Assembly: GCA_002314875.1 (NCBI GenBank)
Contig: DCHS01000003.1
Coordinates: 1-39,033, forward strand
DNA: 39,033 nucleotides
DNA from: Prevotellaceae bacterium UBA1746
GTDB taxonomy: Bacteria; Bacteroidota; Bacteroidia; Bacteroidales; Bacteroidaceae
Direction: 5' to 3'
Shown one piece after another: positions 1-8,998 of the stretch. The translations under genes were made by a program, and so were the position numbers. The number at the start of each line of letters is the position of its first letter. The first letter of the stretch is position 1. Below the pieces are notes generated by a model. That model saw only the letters and a list, made by a program, of their open reading frames with translations. It had not been told where the DNA came from and did no database searches.

Positions 1-68
1 CCCAGCACTTCGTCCGTTTCTTCAAGGCACTTACAGGCAAGACTCCAACTCAGTGGAGAGCGGCATAA
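1..68 (+). CDS. AraC-family regulator, 3' end only
   Basis: The frame starting at base 3 reads QHFVRFFKALTGKTPTQWRA and one more alanine before TAA at 66-68. This is the usual end of an AraC/XylS DNA-binding domain: the second helix-turn-helix recognition helix (F.R.FK...G.TP..WR). Only about 21 residues lie in the window, so the sensor domain and the true start are outside it. It ends 24 bp before the aldo/keto reductase and could regulate or be cotranscribed with it. The family call rests on this one motif. Confidence 0.8.
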   Translation, partial: QHFVRFFKALTGKTPTQWRAA

Positions 69-92
69 AACGCATATTTTCACATATATAAG

Positions 93-1130
93 ATGGATTA
101 CATCAAATTAGGACAATCAGAACTTAACGTCTCACGCATCTGTTTGGGGTGTATGGGATTTGGTGATAACACCATCGGTCAACACTCGTGGACGGTGGGT
201 GAAGAGGATTCTCGCATGATTATCCGCAAGGCTTTGGACGAGGGTATCAACTTCTTTGATACGGCTATCGGGTATCAGTTGGGCACAAGTGAGCAATTTC
301 TTGGCCGTGCGCTGAGGGATATGGCTAAGCGTGAGGAGATGGTTGTGGCTACGAAGTTCCTGCCTCGTACCGCACAGGAGATTGCTGATGGAGTGACCGG
401 TCAGCAGCATGTGGAGAACAGCATCAATACCAGTCTTGAACATCTCGGCATGGATTATGTGGATCTGTACATCTACCATATCTGGGATTACAAGACTCCG
501 ATGGAGGAGATGCTCGAGGGCATGAATAATGTGGTAAAGGCTGGCAAGGCTCGCTACCTCGGTATTGCCAATGTACATCCGTACCAGTTGGTAAAGATGA
601 ATACTCTGGCTGACCGCAACGGTTGGGCAAAGATTATCAGCGTGCAGAACCACTACAACCTGCTGATGCGTGAGGAGGAACGTGAGATGTTCCAGCTCTG
701 TCAGGAGGAGGGCATTGCTATGACTCCCTATTCTGCTTTGGCTTCAGGCAAACGCTCTCGCAAGCCAGGTGAAGACAGCAAGCGTTTCCGTGAGGATGCC
801 TATCTACACCACAAGTATGATGCTACGGCAGATATTGATGCGCCTATCATAGCACGTGTGGCAGAACTTGCCGACCGCTATGGTGTCAGCATGACGGAGA
901 TAACTTTGGCCTGGATGTTCACCAAGGTGGATGCACCCATTGTCGGTGCTACAAAACTGAGTCATATTGATGGCATGGTTGGAGCATGCAAGGTGCAACT
1001 CGCGGCAGAAGATATCGCTTATCTTGAAGCCCCTTATCGTCCACATGACCTTGAAGGTGTAATGGCAGACAACAAACCATCTGTAACTGCAGAACCGGTT
1101 TGGGTGAGCGCAACGAGGAATGTGAAGTAA
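93..1130 (+). CDS. Aldo/keto reductase
   Basis: This 345-residue protein is a soluble NAD(P)H-dependent oxidoreductase of the aldo/keto reductase superfamily, expected to reduce a carbonyl on a sugar or small aldehyde/ketone in the cytoplasm. The catalytic tetrad is visible: Asp56 and Tyr61 in FFDTAIGY, Lys88 in VVATKF and His129 in YIYHIW. Length and layout fit the YajO/Tas-like bacterial branch. The C-terminal region carries the usual cofactor-binding stretch with IVGATKLSHID. It starts 24 bp after the end of an AraC gene, a common pairing in Bacteroidales, and is closed by a strong terminator. The substrate cannot be told from sequence. Confidence 0.93.
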   Translation: MDYIKLGQSELNVSRICLGCMGFGDNTIGQHSWTVGEEDSRMIIRKALDEGINFFDTAIGYQLGTSEQFLGRALRDMAKREEMVVATKFLPRTAQEIADGVTGQQHVENSINTSLEHLGMDYVDLYIYHIWDYKTPMEEMLEGMNNVVKAGKARYLGIANVHPYQLVKMNTLADRNGWAKIISVQNHYNLLMREEEREMFQLCQEEGIAMTPYSALASGKRSRKPGEDSKRFREDAYLHHKYDATADIDAPIIARVAELADRYGVSMTEITLAWMFTKVDAPIVGATKLSHIDGMVGACKVQLAAEDIAYLEAPYRPHDLEGVMADNKPSVTAEPVWVSATRNVK

Positions 1131-1160
1131 TTATCAATGCTTGAATTAGGAACACAAGTA

Positions 1161-1203
1161 ATGCCTCAATGCTGATATGGTCAGCATTGAGGCATTTTTG
1201 TTT
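1161..1203 (+). terminator. Rho-independent terminator after the aldo/keto reductase
   Basis: A perfect 15-bp inverted repeat (1161-1175 with 1181-1195, arms beginning ATGCCTCAATG) with a 5-nt loop is followed by TTTTGTTT. It lies 30 bp past the stop codon of the reductase. Confidence 0.9.
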
Positions 1204-1448
1204 CATCACGGAGATACTTCTATTTACATTTCCTTGTTTTTCCCACTCAAATATTCGATAGCAAAGACGGGCCAGCGGGGAACTTTGCGGATATTGGTCC
1301 TGAGGGCTGGGATGTCCAGCAGGAGGAAGAGCACTAATTTGAAACGTGATAATTAATGTTTTACAAAACTGTTTCCCCTTGTTTCGCAAGTTCTGTTACC
1401 TATTCTAAAAAACTAAGGCACTTTTTTCGTACCATTGAAAAAAATGAT
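1204..1448. other. Intergenic stretch without a convincing gene
   Basis: No recognisable gene is present. One plus-strand frame stays open from the terminator to TAA near 1337 and ends in a natural-looking tail (IGPEGWDVQQEEEH), so a decayed gene end is possible. It has no start codon and no family I recognise. The rest is AT-rich leader DNA for the next operon. Confidence 0.4.
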
Positions 1449-1456
1449 TAACTTTG
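1431..1456 (+). promoter_or_regulatory. Promoter of the flavodoxin operon
   Basis: TAACTTTG at 1449-1456 matches the Bacteroidetes -7 consensus TAnnTTTG. The upstream element is weak (CATTG around 1433-1437, short spacing). The predicted transcript would start near 1463, about 22 nt before the ATG at 1485. Confidence 0.6.
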
Positions 1457-1484
1457 CAAGCGGAAACGAAAAACATTACTCAAT

Positions 1485-2315
1485 ATGAAGAAATCTGCAT
1501 TATTGGCAATGGCTGGACTGATGGCTGTTGCATCATGTACTCATCAGAAGGGTGCTAACGAAAATGAAGGTTCAAAATCCTTAGTTCTGTACTACTCACA
1601 GACAGGTGCGACCAAGGCGGTGGCAGAAGAACTGCAGACGCGCTTAGGTGCTGATATTGACAGCGTTGTCGTTGCCGAAAAACCGTATCTGGGAACTTTC
1701 GAAGAGACCATCAAGCGTTGCCAGCAGGAAATGGCCGACAGTGTCCTGCCCGCTCTGAAACCGCTGAATGCTGATCTCGCCAAGTACGACACTATTTACC
1801 TTGGCTACCCTGTGTGGTTCGGTACTTTCGCTCGTCCTATGATGGCGTATCTGAAGAACACGAGTCTTGAGGGCAAGGTGGTCATTCCTTTCTGCACCTT
1901 TGGCAGCGGTGGTCTCTTGGAAACTACCGCCAAACTGAAGGAGGAACAACCCGGTGCAACTGTTCTTGACGGCTACGGTGTGAGAAATGCTCGCATTGAT
2001 GCTATGCCAGAGGAACTTGACCGTTTCCTGAAAGAGAATCATTTCATTGCCGGTGACATCGACGCTCTCCCACCCTACAGCGAGCAGAAGGCCGTAACGG
2101 ATGAGGAGAAGCAGATTTTCGAGCAGGCTTGCGGTGACTATCCCTTCCCTCTCGGAACACCGGTGACAGCAGGAAGTCGTAAGACGAACAACGGTACGGA
2201 CTATCTTTTCAAAACCGAACAGTCTTTCGGCGTGGACGATCCCGGTTCTACTTTCACCATCTTCATCACAGTAGCAGAAGGCCAGCAGCCCGTCTTCACC
2301 CGTGTTGACAGATAA
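1485..2315 (+). CDS. Flavodoxin-like lipoprotein
   Basis: This 276-residue exported protein starts with a lipoprotein signal (hydrophobic stretch, then AVASC with Cys18 as lipidation site). The mature part opens with the FMN phosphate-binding loop of flavodoxins, LVLYYSQTGAT at 33-43, and continues with the conserved LGYPVWFGTFARPM segment and FCTFGSGG. These place it in the flavodoxin_4-type family. About 80 residues follow the flavodoxin fold (from roughly residue 195, GDYPFPLGTPV onward) and I do not recognise them. The protein probably sits in the envelope and takes part in a redox step. It is first in a run of three same-strand genes with short gaps (9 and 22 bp). Confidence 0.85.
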   Translation: MKKSALLAMAGLMAVASCTHQKGANENEGSKSLVLYYSQTGATKAVAEELQTRLGADIDSVVVAEKPYLGTFEETIKRCQQEMADSVLPALKPLNADLAKYDTIYLGYPVWFGTFARPMMAYLKNTSLEGKVVIPFCTFGSGGLLETTAKLKEEQPGATVLDGYGVRNARIDAMPEELDRFLKENHFIAGDIDALPPYSEQKAVTDEEKQIFEQACGDYPFPLGTPVTAGSRKTNNGTDYLFKTEQSFGVDDPGSTFTIFITVAEGQQPVFTRVDR

Positions 2316-2324
2316 TTCATTAAT

Positions 2325-3524
2325 ATGAGCAACAATTATTTGGCGTCAAAGCCACGTTATGAGATTCTCGATGGATTGCGAGGTGTGGCAGCCGTTCTCG
2401 TAGTGCTCTACCACATATGCGAACAGCAATGGGGCTTGTCTCAGCAACCTTTTTCTCACGGTCATCTTGCCGTAGATTTCTTCTTCGTCCTTTCCGGTTT
2501 TGTCATTGGCTATGCCTATGATGATCGTTGGGCAAAAGGCCTGACTACCTGGGAATTCTTCAAGCGTCGTATCGTCCGTCTGCATCCTATGGTGATTGCT
2601 GGCGCGATTATCGGTCTTATCACAGGTCTGTTCTGGATGAACTTTGAACCTGGTAGTTGGGACTCCGTAGAAAAGGATTTCCTGCCGGTAATGTTCATCT
2701 GTGCCTGCTGCATGATTCCTCTTGCCAAGGGCGGCGAGATGTTCATGATCAATGGGCCTCAATGGTCGCTCTTCCTCGAATATGTAGCCAATATATTATA
2801 TGCGACAATTATCCGACGCCTTCCCAACAAGGTGTTCTACGCCTTTGTTGCTTTAGCGGGTGCATGGTTAGTTTATTTCCTGGTATTCAGCGACATAGTT
2901 GCTACTGCAGCAACGGGCGGAGACCTTGGTGCTATGCGTGAATGGACCACCAGCGGAGGCACTATGGTAGGAGGATGGGCCATCACAACCCCAGAGATTT
3001 GGAAGGGACTCACTCGTCTTATCTTCCCGTTCTTCGGTGGTATGATGCTCTATCGCATGGGGAAATTCATCAATGTGAAAGGTGGTTTCATCTGGGCATC
3101 GCTGCTTCTCGTCGTGCTCTTTGCCGTTCCTACGTTAGGCACACTGACCGATCCATTACCCGGAGATTACCTGCTCCACAACACTCAACCTTGGATGAAC
3201 GGTCTCTACGAAGCCATCGTCGTCGTCGTGATGTTCCCTATCATCGTGAGCATGGGTGCAGGAAGTCCTCTCAAAGGCAAGGTCACCTCTAAGGTTTGCA
3301 TCTTCCTGGGTCAGATTTCCTACCCTATCTATATCGTCCATTACGGATTCATCCACTTGTATGGCAAGTACATCTCAACACCAGAAGGCAAGATGGGCTT
3401 CGACCAAAGTTGGCCGATGGCTTTGGTTGTCGTGGTAGGTTCCATTGCTTTGGCATGGGTACTCCTCAAACTCTATGATGAGCCTGTTCGCGAATGGTTG
3501 AAAAACAAATGGCTTAAGAAATAA
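2325..3524 (+). CDS. Acyltransferase 3 family membrane protein
   Basis: This 399-residue integral membrane protein has the N-terminal signature of acyltransferase family 3 (OafA/NodX type): YEILDGLRGVAAVLVVLYH, with the histidine at the end of the first helix expected to be catalytic. About ten hydrophobic segments follow by eye, ending in a short basic tail. Such enzymes move acyl groups (often acetyl) onto sugars of surface polysaccharides, glycolipids or exported glycans. Its place between a redox lipoprotein and an exported glycosidase suggests a glycan substrate outside the cytoplasm, but the acceptor is unknown. It starts 9 bp after the flavodoxin stop. Confidence 0.9.
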   Translation: MSNNYLASKPRYEILDGLRGVAAVLVVLYHICEQQWGLSQQPFSHGHLAVDFFFVLSGFVIGYAYDDRWAKGLTTWEFFKRRIVRLHPMVIAGAIIGLITGLFWMNFEPGSWDSVEKDFLPVMFICACCMIPLAKGGEMFMINGPQWSLFLEYVANILYATIIRRLPNKVFYAFVALAGAWLVYFLVFSDIVATAATGGDLGAMREWTTSGGTMVGGWAITTPEIWKGLTRLIFPFFGGMMLYRMGKFINVKGGFIWASLLLVVLFAVPTLGTLTDPLPGDYLLHNTQPWMNGLYEAIVVVVMFPIIVSMGAGSPLKGKVTSKVCIFLGQISYPIYIVHYGFIHLYGKYISTPEGKMGFDQSWPMALVVVVGSIALAWVLLKLYDEPVREWLKNKWLKK

Positions 3525-3546
3525 ATACTTATTAAAAAAATACCAA

Positions 3547-4656
3547 ATGAAAATGATTAAGACCTTGGTTGCCGCTGCAGCAATGTGCATGATGGCAATG
3601 CCCATGATGGCAAAGGAAAACAATTTCAAGATTCACAGAGGAACGAATGTAAGCCACTGGCTCTCACAGTCTGAGCAGCGCGGACCTGCCCGCGACCTCC
3701 ATATTCAGGAGGAGGACTTCACCAACCTCCAGAATCTCGGCTTCGACTTTGTGCGTCTGCCGATTGACGAGGTGCAGTTCTGGGATGAACAAGGCAACAA
3801 ACTGCCGCATGCCTGGGAATTGCTCGACAACGCCATCAACTGGTCCGTGAAGCACAACCTCCGCGTCATCCTCGACCTTCACATCATCCGCTCTCATTAT
3901 TTCAATGCTGTCAATGAGGGTCAGGGCAGCGCAAATGTGCTCTTCACCTCTGACAAGGCGCAGCAGGATCTGATCAACATGTGGTACCAGCTTGCTGATG
4001 CATACGGTTATCACAGCTGCGACTCTTTGGCGTATGAATTTATGAACGAGCCTGTTGCTGACGAACATGAGCAGTGGAACAAGTTAATTGCCAAGGTCCA
4101 CAAGGCTATGCGCAAGGTTGAACCTCAGCGCACACTCGTCATCGGTTCCAATCTCTGGCAGTCTTACCACACCATGAAATATCTGAAGGTGCCAACGGAC
4201 GACAAGAACATCGTGCTTTCATTCCACTACTATGACCCGCAGATTCTTACCCACCATGGTGCATGGTGGACGCCCATCGGCAGTTACACCGGAAAGATCA
4301 ATTATCCCGGCATAATGGTTTCCCAGGAAGACTATGAAGCTGCACCCGCAGACTTGAAGCCTCTCCTTGAACCTTATACAAAGACGGAGTGGAACCGTGA
4401 CCGTATTGCGGCAGACTTCCGCGATGCCATCGCAGTTGCACAGAAATACGGTCTTCAGCTTTTCTGTGGCGAATGGGGTGTGTATGAACCCGTTGACCGC
4501 GAACTGGCTTACAAGTGGACGGCAGATATGTTGTCTGTCTTCAAGGAATACAACATCGCCTGGTCAACCTGGTGCTACGATGCCGACTTCGGTTTCTGGA
4601 ACCAGCAGACCAACACCTTCAAGGACTATCCCCTGGTAGAGTTGCTGATGAAGTAA
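3547..4656 (+). CDS. Exported GH5-family glycoside hydrolase
   Basis: This 369-residue protein has a signal peptide (MKMIKTLVAAAAM..., cleavage near residue 22) and a single catalytic barrel of glycoside hydrolase family 5. GH5 landmarks are visible in order: RGTNVSHWL at 31-39, the LGFDFVRLP strand, FMNEP with acid/base Glu168, His227 in LSFHYYD, and nucleophile Glu309 in FCGEWGV, with Trp342 following. GH5 enzymes cut beta-linked glycans such as cellulose, mannan or xyloglucan; the subfamily cannot be fixed by eye. No carbohydrate-binding module is present. The start is supported because the surrounding bases are repeated almost exactly at the start of the GH127-like gene near 10476. Confidence 0.9.
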   Translation: MKMIKTLVAAAAMCMMAMPMMAKENNFKIHRGTNVSHWLSQSEQRGPARDLHIQEEDFTNLQNLGFDFVRLPIDEVQFWDEQGNKLPHAWELLDNAINWSVKHNLRVILDLHIIRSHYFNAVNEGQGSANVLFTSDKAQQDLINMWYQLADAYGYHSCDSLAYEFMNEPVADEHEQWNKLIAKVHKAMRKVEPQRTLVIGSNLWQSYHTMKYLKVPTDDKNIVLSFHYYDPQILTHHGAWWTPIGSYTGKINYPGIMVSQEDYEAAPADLKPLLEPYTKTEWNRDRIAADFRDAIAVAQKYGLQLFCGEWGVYEPVDRELAYKWTADMLSVFKEYNIAWSTWCYDADFGFWNQQTNTFKDYPLVELLMK

Positions 4657-4658
4657 CG

Positions 4659-4710
4659 TTTTGAACCAAGAGGGTTCAAGAAGGTTCAAAAAGCGAAGCC
4701 TTTTGAACCC
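4659..4710. repeat. GGTTCAA-type iterated repeat, locus A
   Basis: Between the GH5 stop and its terminator, TTGAACC/GGTTCAA words occur four times: TTGAACC near 4661, GGGTTCAAG near 4672, GGTTCAAAA near 4683 and TTTTGAACC near 4702. The last two form an inverted repeat around a GCGAAGC-like centre. This is one of five copies of the same dispersed element in the window. Confidence 0.75.
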
Positions 4711-4716
4711 TATAAT

Positions 4717-4760
4717 AAAAACCACCTGAAACCCAAGGAAGGGAATCAGGTGGTTTTTAT
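4717..4760. terminator. Bidirectional terminator between convergent genes
   Basis: Inverted repeat 4717-4729 with 4746-4758 (arm AAAACCACCTGA, perfect over 13 bp), loop about 16 nt. It is A-rich on the left and T-rich on the right, so it can stop transcription from both the GH5 operon and the convergent surface-protein gene. Confidence 0.85.
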
Positions 4761-4810
4761 ATTGTTAAAAGTTCGTTTTCGCAATTAGCTTTCAACTTTC
4801 TACGCTTGTT

Positions 4811-7800
4811 TTATTTTTCGTTGACAACCATACGGAGGGGGTAAAAACTACAATCAAAGGACATCCAATTAATCTTTGAACCATCATCCTCGACAACAAA
4901 CATGATGCCCATCGTATTCGAGGAATCATCAGTGAAATAATAACCACAGGAAGCGCGACTATAATACACTGGATAATAATCACCATATTGCATTTCTCCC
5001 ATGGCAGGGAAGAAGATTTCAGATCCTGCGTATTTCCCCTTACCGGTTACCTTCATGCCTTTCAAGGTACAGCCAGTTGCAAACTGCGTATCACTACCGT
5101 TGCACCAGGTCATGACGGTGTTGTCTGTATTCATCAGGGCTTCGTAGTCCCCGACCGAGGGGAGGCGCCAATTATTTAGAGTTTTCACCAAATCACTAAC
5201 CACGTAATTTGCGTGATAAGAACCTACCGCATCGTAATTGGTCTGACCATCGTAACTGGTTGCTACTGCACCATAATTCATTACAGCCCACTTGGGACCA
5301 TTCTCCCAAAGTTGTACCCACTGCTGGCCGTCTGTTTCGCCAGTTACAGGGCCTGGCACATTCAGTATCTTCTTTTCCAGCAGTCGCAAGTCGGTCTTGT
5401 CTATAGCACCGCTTCTGTCCATATCGCCAGTGTCGAAGCGGTCGATGCCATTGCCATTGAGCACATTGATTATCTTGGCCATGTCAGTAACGGAGTAGTG
5501 GCCGTCCATATTCACATCACCAAGAGTTCTGGCAACGATACGGTAATAGGAGTGGGGGGACTCGAATAAAGCACTTTTATCTGAGAATTTACCCACGATG
5601 CTCGTTATTACATTACCCTCGGCATCGAAACAGATACTGTTTAAATCGACTATACCGAAGTTGTTCAACTGATTCGCAATAGCACTCGGCGAACCAGATA
5701 AAGTGCAGTTCGCAATAATTACCCTTGAATCAGCATCTATACTTAAAGCAAAACCATTCGGATTAATTATTTCTCCACCATAGATAACTAAATTACCATA
5801 AGAATCGATGTTCGTCATCTTACCATTATATATATAAGTGGTGCTCGTATTTAAACAACGGATCTTGCCCGAACAGGTTCCACCGTTGATAGTTAATCTA
5901 TTTTGCACTGATAGGTCTTCAATATTACCATTATTTATACTACCGGAGCTGTCTTCTCGACCATAGATCTTTCCCAAACAGGTTCCACCATAGACATTGA
6001 GGCAACCAAAATATTGAATAATAATATCGCTACCACTACTACCATACTTATACATCTTTCCCGTCTGCTGTTTTTGGCCATAGAGGTTGAACGTAGCATC
6101 TTTACCGACTTGGACCATGAAACCTGACGATTTCAGTTCAGCTTCATCCATAAGGACCAGGTTGTACTCGGCGTTGTCTTGCATATTTAAATACTTTCCC
6201 TCCAAATCCACAGTGCTAGAGACTGCATACCAGCCCGAGGGAAGGATATAATATTTATTCTCTGCATCCAACAGACTCAACATGTATGATGTAATCATAC
6301 GACACAACTCTGTCTTCGTTGAACCGTCGGCAGCAATGTATTTCACCTCACGGTATTCACCACAGGGGCAGACGCCTTCCACCGGGGTGTGGGTGATTTT
6401 GTTTATTTTCTGGTTCGAGTAAATGGTAGCATTAATCTGGCCATCACAGTTCATGTCATATACCTGATACACCGTGTTGCTGCCATCGCTGGCTGCGATG
6501 AGAACAGGACTGGCATCACCGCCGGGGCCGAGTTTCTGGTACCACACGGGTGAGCTTGTATAATCACTGTTATTATCGTTGAGGCTGTAACATACGAAAC
6601 CGTTAGAAAATCTTTCGGCTTCTAAACAACTCAAGCTATTATCATCGTAATTACCATAGCCACAGACATTATTGGCCGTAGTACAGCAGTTCTCAATCTG
6701 CGAACCTACGTTAATTGCGCAGATACCACCAGCAGTATAAGGACCGGCGGTACTCACTGCGACTGTTGAGTAGCCATTCTTTATCTTAAAATGGTTACGT
6801 CCGCAGACACCACCAACAACAGCAAATTCTGTGTGAATTGTTCCCGTTGTATAGCAGTTCACAATCGTACCATAGTTCTGACCGGTGATACCACCAACGT
6901 AGCCATTATCAGTAGTAAAACTGTTATTGATGTAACAATCTGTTACACCTACATTCTTGACAATACCATTGGTGCCGATGCATCCAAAAAGACCGGCTTC
7001 TTGTTTAGTGTTACTACTGAAATACAGACCGCTTATCGTATGGCCTCGACCATCGAATGTGGCTTCCTGGAAGGGAAGTGCTTCTTTTCCGATTGGCGTC
7101 CACTGACGGAACTCGCTGCCGTCACCATTGAGTGTACCATCGTCATTCAGGACATTCTCGTTGATAACGATATCATTAAGGAGAACGGCGTAGCGATGGT
7201 CACGGTCACCAATATTTATCTGTTCTGCATATTTGTACAACTGACCAGAATTGCTAATCGCACAATATCCCAGATATGCACTGGTGAGGCCCAGTTCTTC
7301 TAAGTTATCCTCCGTCACGTAGGTGATAGGCTGACAAGAACCACAGCGGGTACAGATACCGTTGTCGAAGGCATGAGCATCCTGCTGGACAGCTATGGTG
7401 TAGTCATTTGTCTTTGTTGCGCTATAGTTGTAACTGCTATTGGTAGAGGTAAAGGAGCCTGTTGCGCTGTAGGTAGTCTTACCTGTTGTGGTACATGTTG
7501 CATCGGTGTGAGCTGTCAAGGTACAGGTAAGGGAAATATTTTTTACCACATTGGTGACACATTTCTTACATCTCAGCGAGAAGCGACATACCTTGGTGTC
7601 CTTCGTGGCATCGTTGTAGCAGGTGCCCGACCATGTGAAGTACTCATCGTAACCCGTAGAACCATGACCGAGGGCAGCTATGGTCCGAACGGCTACTGTT
7701 GTCACTATCGTGCCATTGGCATTGCTGTATACTTTTTTACATCCCGAGCAGGTCCAGTAATCATAATTGCCCGCTTCTGTACATGTGGCATCCTTAGCTG

Positions 7801-8998
7801 CTGTCTTGGAGAGAGATGTGTGTACTCCGGTGACAGCCGACGAATTGTTAGAGTAGTAGGCATTGCCTTTGTTTGCGCCTGTACAATACTTATCCTGTAG
7901 GTAGTATACCTTATTGTGTGTCTGGTCGAGCACAGGGCAGTTATCTACTGTGCCGCTCGTGATGTTCTGTCGCCAAGTGATTCCACCGTTGGTGCTGCCG
8001 TTGAGCAGATAAGCCATCTCACCCGAGGTGAAGGAAGAGGGTTCCTTGTAGGTGATACCGGTGTTGGTGTTGCGTGCAGTGTATTCGCTGCCGTAATTGC
8101 CTTGGAAAGTCACGGCATAGCAATTGGTGAAAGTGGCAGTTCCAGAGTTTTCAGCATAAATGGGGTAGGCCTTTTGTCTGGTGTATGTATATGTTACTCC
8201 CTCAAGATCGTAATAACCTTGTTTAAGGCCCGTAAAAGAACCGTAAAAATAGCAGTTGGTAAAGGTGTCTTTACCAGACAACTTATAAACCAGACCCGCA
8301 GCGAGAATTCCGTCATAAACAATTAAAGTGAAGACAAGGTTTGCACCACAGTTTGTATAGGTACATCCCGATGACTTTCCTACCAGACCGCCAGTATAAC
8401 TCCAATAGCCACTTGACTTAGCAGCACCCTCTACATAAACATTGCTGAGCGTGCTTCCCGTTGCCGAGCCGCTTATCGGTCCATCATATCGGTAACCTCC
8501 ACTGTTATCGAAATCCAAATCCGTCAGTGTGAGGTTCTTGACAGTTGCTCCATTGAGCTCAGCAAACATTCCACAGAATGGCGTGCCCGTATATCTCAAT
8601 TTAGTGATGCGCAATGAGCGAATGGTATGACCGTTGCCATCAAAGATGCCGGTGTATGCCTTACAACCACCAGAAGTGTTCATGTCGTCATCGCATCTCA
8701 CGCCTATCGTGTTGTAGGTGAGACTGGAATCCCAGGTGATGTCGTTCGTAAGGATGGCATTGTAGTCCATGTGGAAAGTCACAGTAGTGGTGTTACGTGA
8801 CGAGACGAGGTTGCTGAACGCCGCCAGGTCCTTGGCGTCTGCAATCTCGTAGTACGTATTGCCAGCTACGGTTCGAGTCGTAAGTGTGCCATTCACTGCC
8901 CATGCCGTTTTCGGCATGAGGAGCATCGCGAGAAGGACGATCATGCTACACGTCCATCTTTGCTGTTTCTTTTCTCGTTTCATATAATTATTTTTCAT
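4811..8998 (-). CDS. Large exported GLUG/dockerin-like/FISUMP-like surface protein
   Basis: This 1395-residue protein has a signal peptide ending near AWA-VNG (about residue 34; the second Met at codon 6 is an equally possible start). It contains two blocks of GLUG-type beta repeats, about 105-300 (FDGNGHTIRSL, GGLVGKSSG) and 640-790 (FDGRGHTISGL, GGITGQNYG). Between and after these are cysteine-pair modules (CTEAGNYDYWTCSGCKKVY near 403, GICTRCGSC near 547, VCPCGEY near 875). A complete dockerin-like pair of calcium loops, GDVNMDGHYSVTDM and GDMDRSGAIDKTDL, lies near 1156-1205. A FISUMP-like domain (NWRLPSVGDYEALM, then FFPAMGEM) ends the protein. It is probably a cell-surface or secreted adhesin; the ligand is unknown. 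It overlaps the upstream regulator by one base (TAATG). Confidence 0.85.
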   Translation of the reverse strand: MKNNYMKREKKQQRWTCSMIVLLAMLLMPKTAWAVNGTLTTRTVAGNTYYEIADAKDLAAFSNLVSSRNTTTVTFHMDYNAILTNDITWDSSLTYNTIGVRCDDDMNTSGGCKAYTGIFDGNGHTIRSLRITKLRYTGTPFCGMFAELNGATVKNLTLTDLDFDNSGGYRYDGPISGSATGSTLSNVYVEGAAKSSGYWSYTGGLVGKSSGCTYTNCGANLVFTLIVYDGILAAGLVYKLSGKDTFTNCYFYGSFTGLKQGYYDLEGVTYTYTRQKAYPIYAENSGTATFTNCYAVTFQGNYGSEYTARNTNTGITYKEPSSFTSGEMAYLLNGSTNGGITWRQNITSGTVDNCPVLDQTHNKVYYLQDKYCTGANKGNAYYSNNSSAVTGVHTSLSKTAAKDATCTEAGNYDYWTCSGCKKVYSNANGTIVTTVAVRTIAALGHGSTGYDEYFTWSGTCYNDATKDTKVCRFSLRCKKCVTNVVKNISLTCTLTAHTDATCTTTGKTTYSATGSFTSTNSSYNYSATKTNDYTIAVQQDAHAFDNGICTRCGSCQPITYVTEDNLEELGLTSAYLGYCAISNSGQLYKYAEQINIGDRDHRYAVLLNDIVINENVLNDDGTLNGDGSEFRQWTPIGKEALPFQEATFDGRGHTISGLYFSSNTKQEAGLFGCIGTNGIVKNVGVTDCYINNSFTTDNGYVGGITGQNYGTIVNCYTTGTIHTEFAVVGGVCGRNHFKIKNGYSTVAVSTAGPYTAGGICAINVGSQIENCCTTANNVCGYGNYDDNSLSCLEAERFSNGFVCYSLNDNNSDYTSSPVWYQKLGPGGDASPVLIAASDGSNTVYQVYDMNCDGQINATIYSNQKINKITHTPVEGVCPCGEYREVKYIAADGSTKTELCRMITSYMLSLLDAENKYYILPSGWYAVSSTVDLEGKYLNMQDNAEYNLVLMDEAELKSSGFMVQVGKDATFNLYGQKQQTGKMYKYGSSGSDIIIQYFGCLNVYGGTCLGKIYGREDSSGSINNGNIEDLSVQNRLTINGGTCSGKIRCLNTSTTYIYNGKMTNIDSYGNLVIYGGEIINPNGFALSIDADSRVIIANCTLSGSPSAIANQLNNFGIVDLNSICFDAEGNVITSIVGKFSDKSALFESPHSYYRIVARTLGDVNMDGHYSVTDMAKIINVLNGNGIDRFDTGDMDRSGAIDKTDLRLLEKKILNVPGPVTGETDGQQWVQLWENGPKWAVMNYGAVATSYDGQTNYDAVGSYHANYVVSDLVKTLNNWRLPSVGDYEALMNTDNTVMTWCNGSDTQFATGCTLKGMKVTGKGKYAGSEIFFPAMGEMQYGDYYPVYYSRASCGYYFTDDSSNTMGIMFVVEDDGSKINWMSFDCSFYPLRMVVNEK

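Noticed and set aside
1204..1337. Plus-strand open stretch ending IGPEGWDVQQEEEH
   Set aside because: It has no start codon, passes through the terminator region and matches no family I know. At most it is a gene remnant, so it is not called as a gene.
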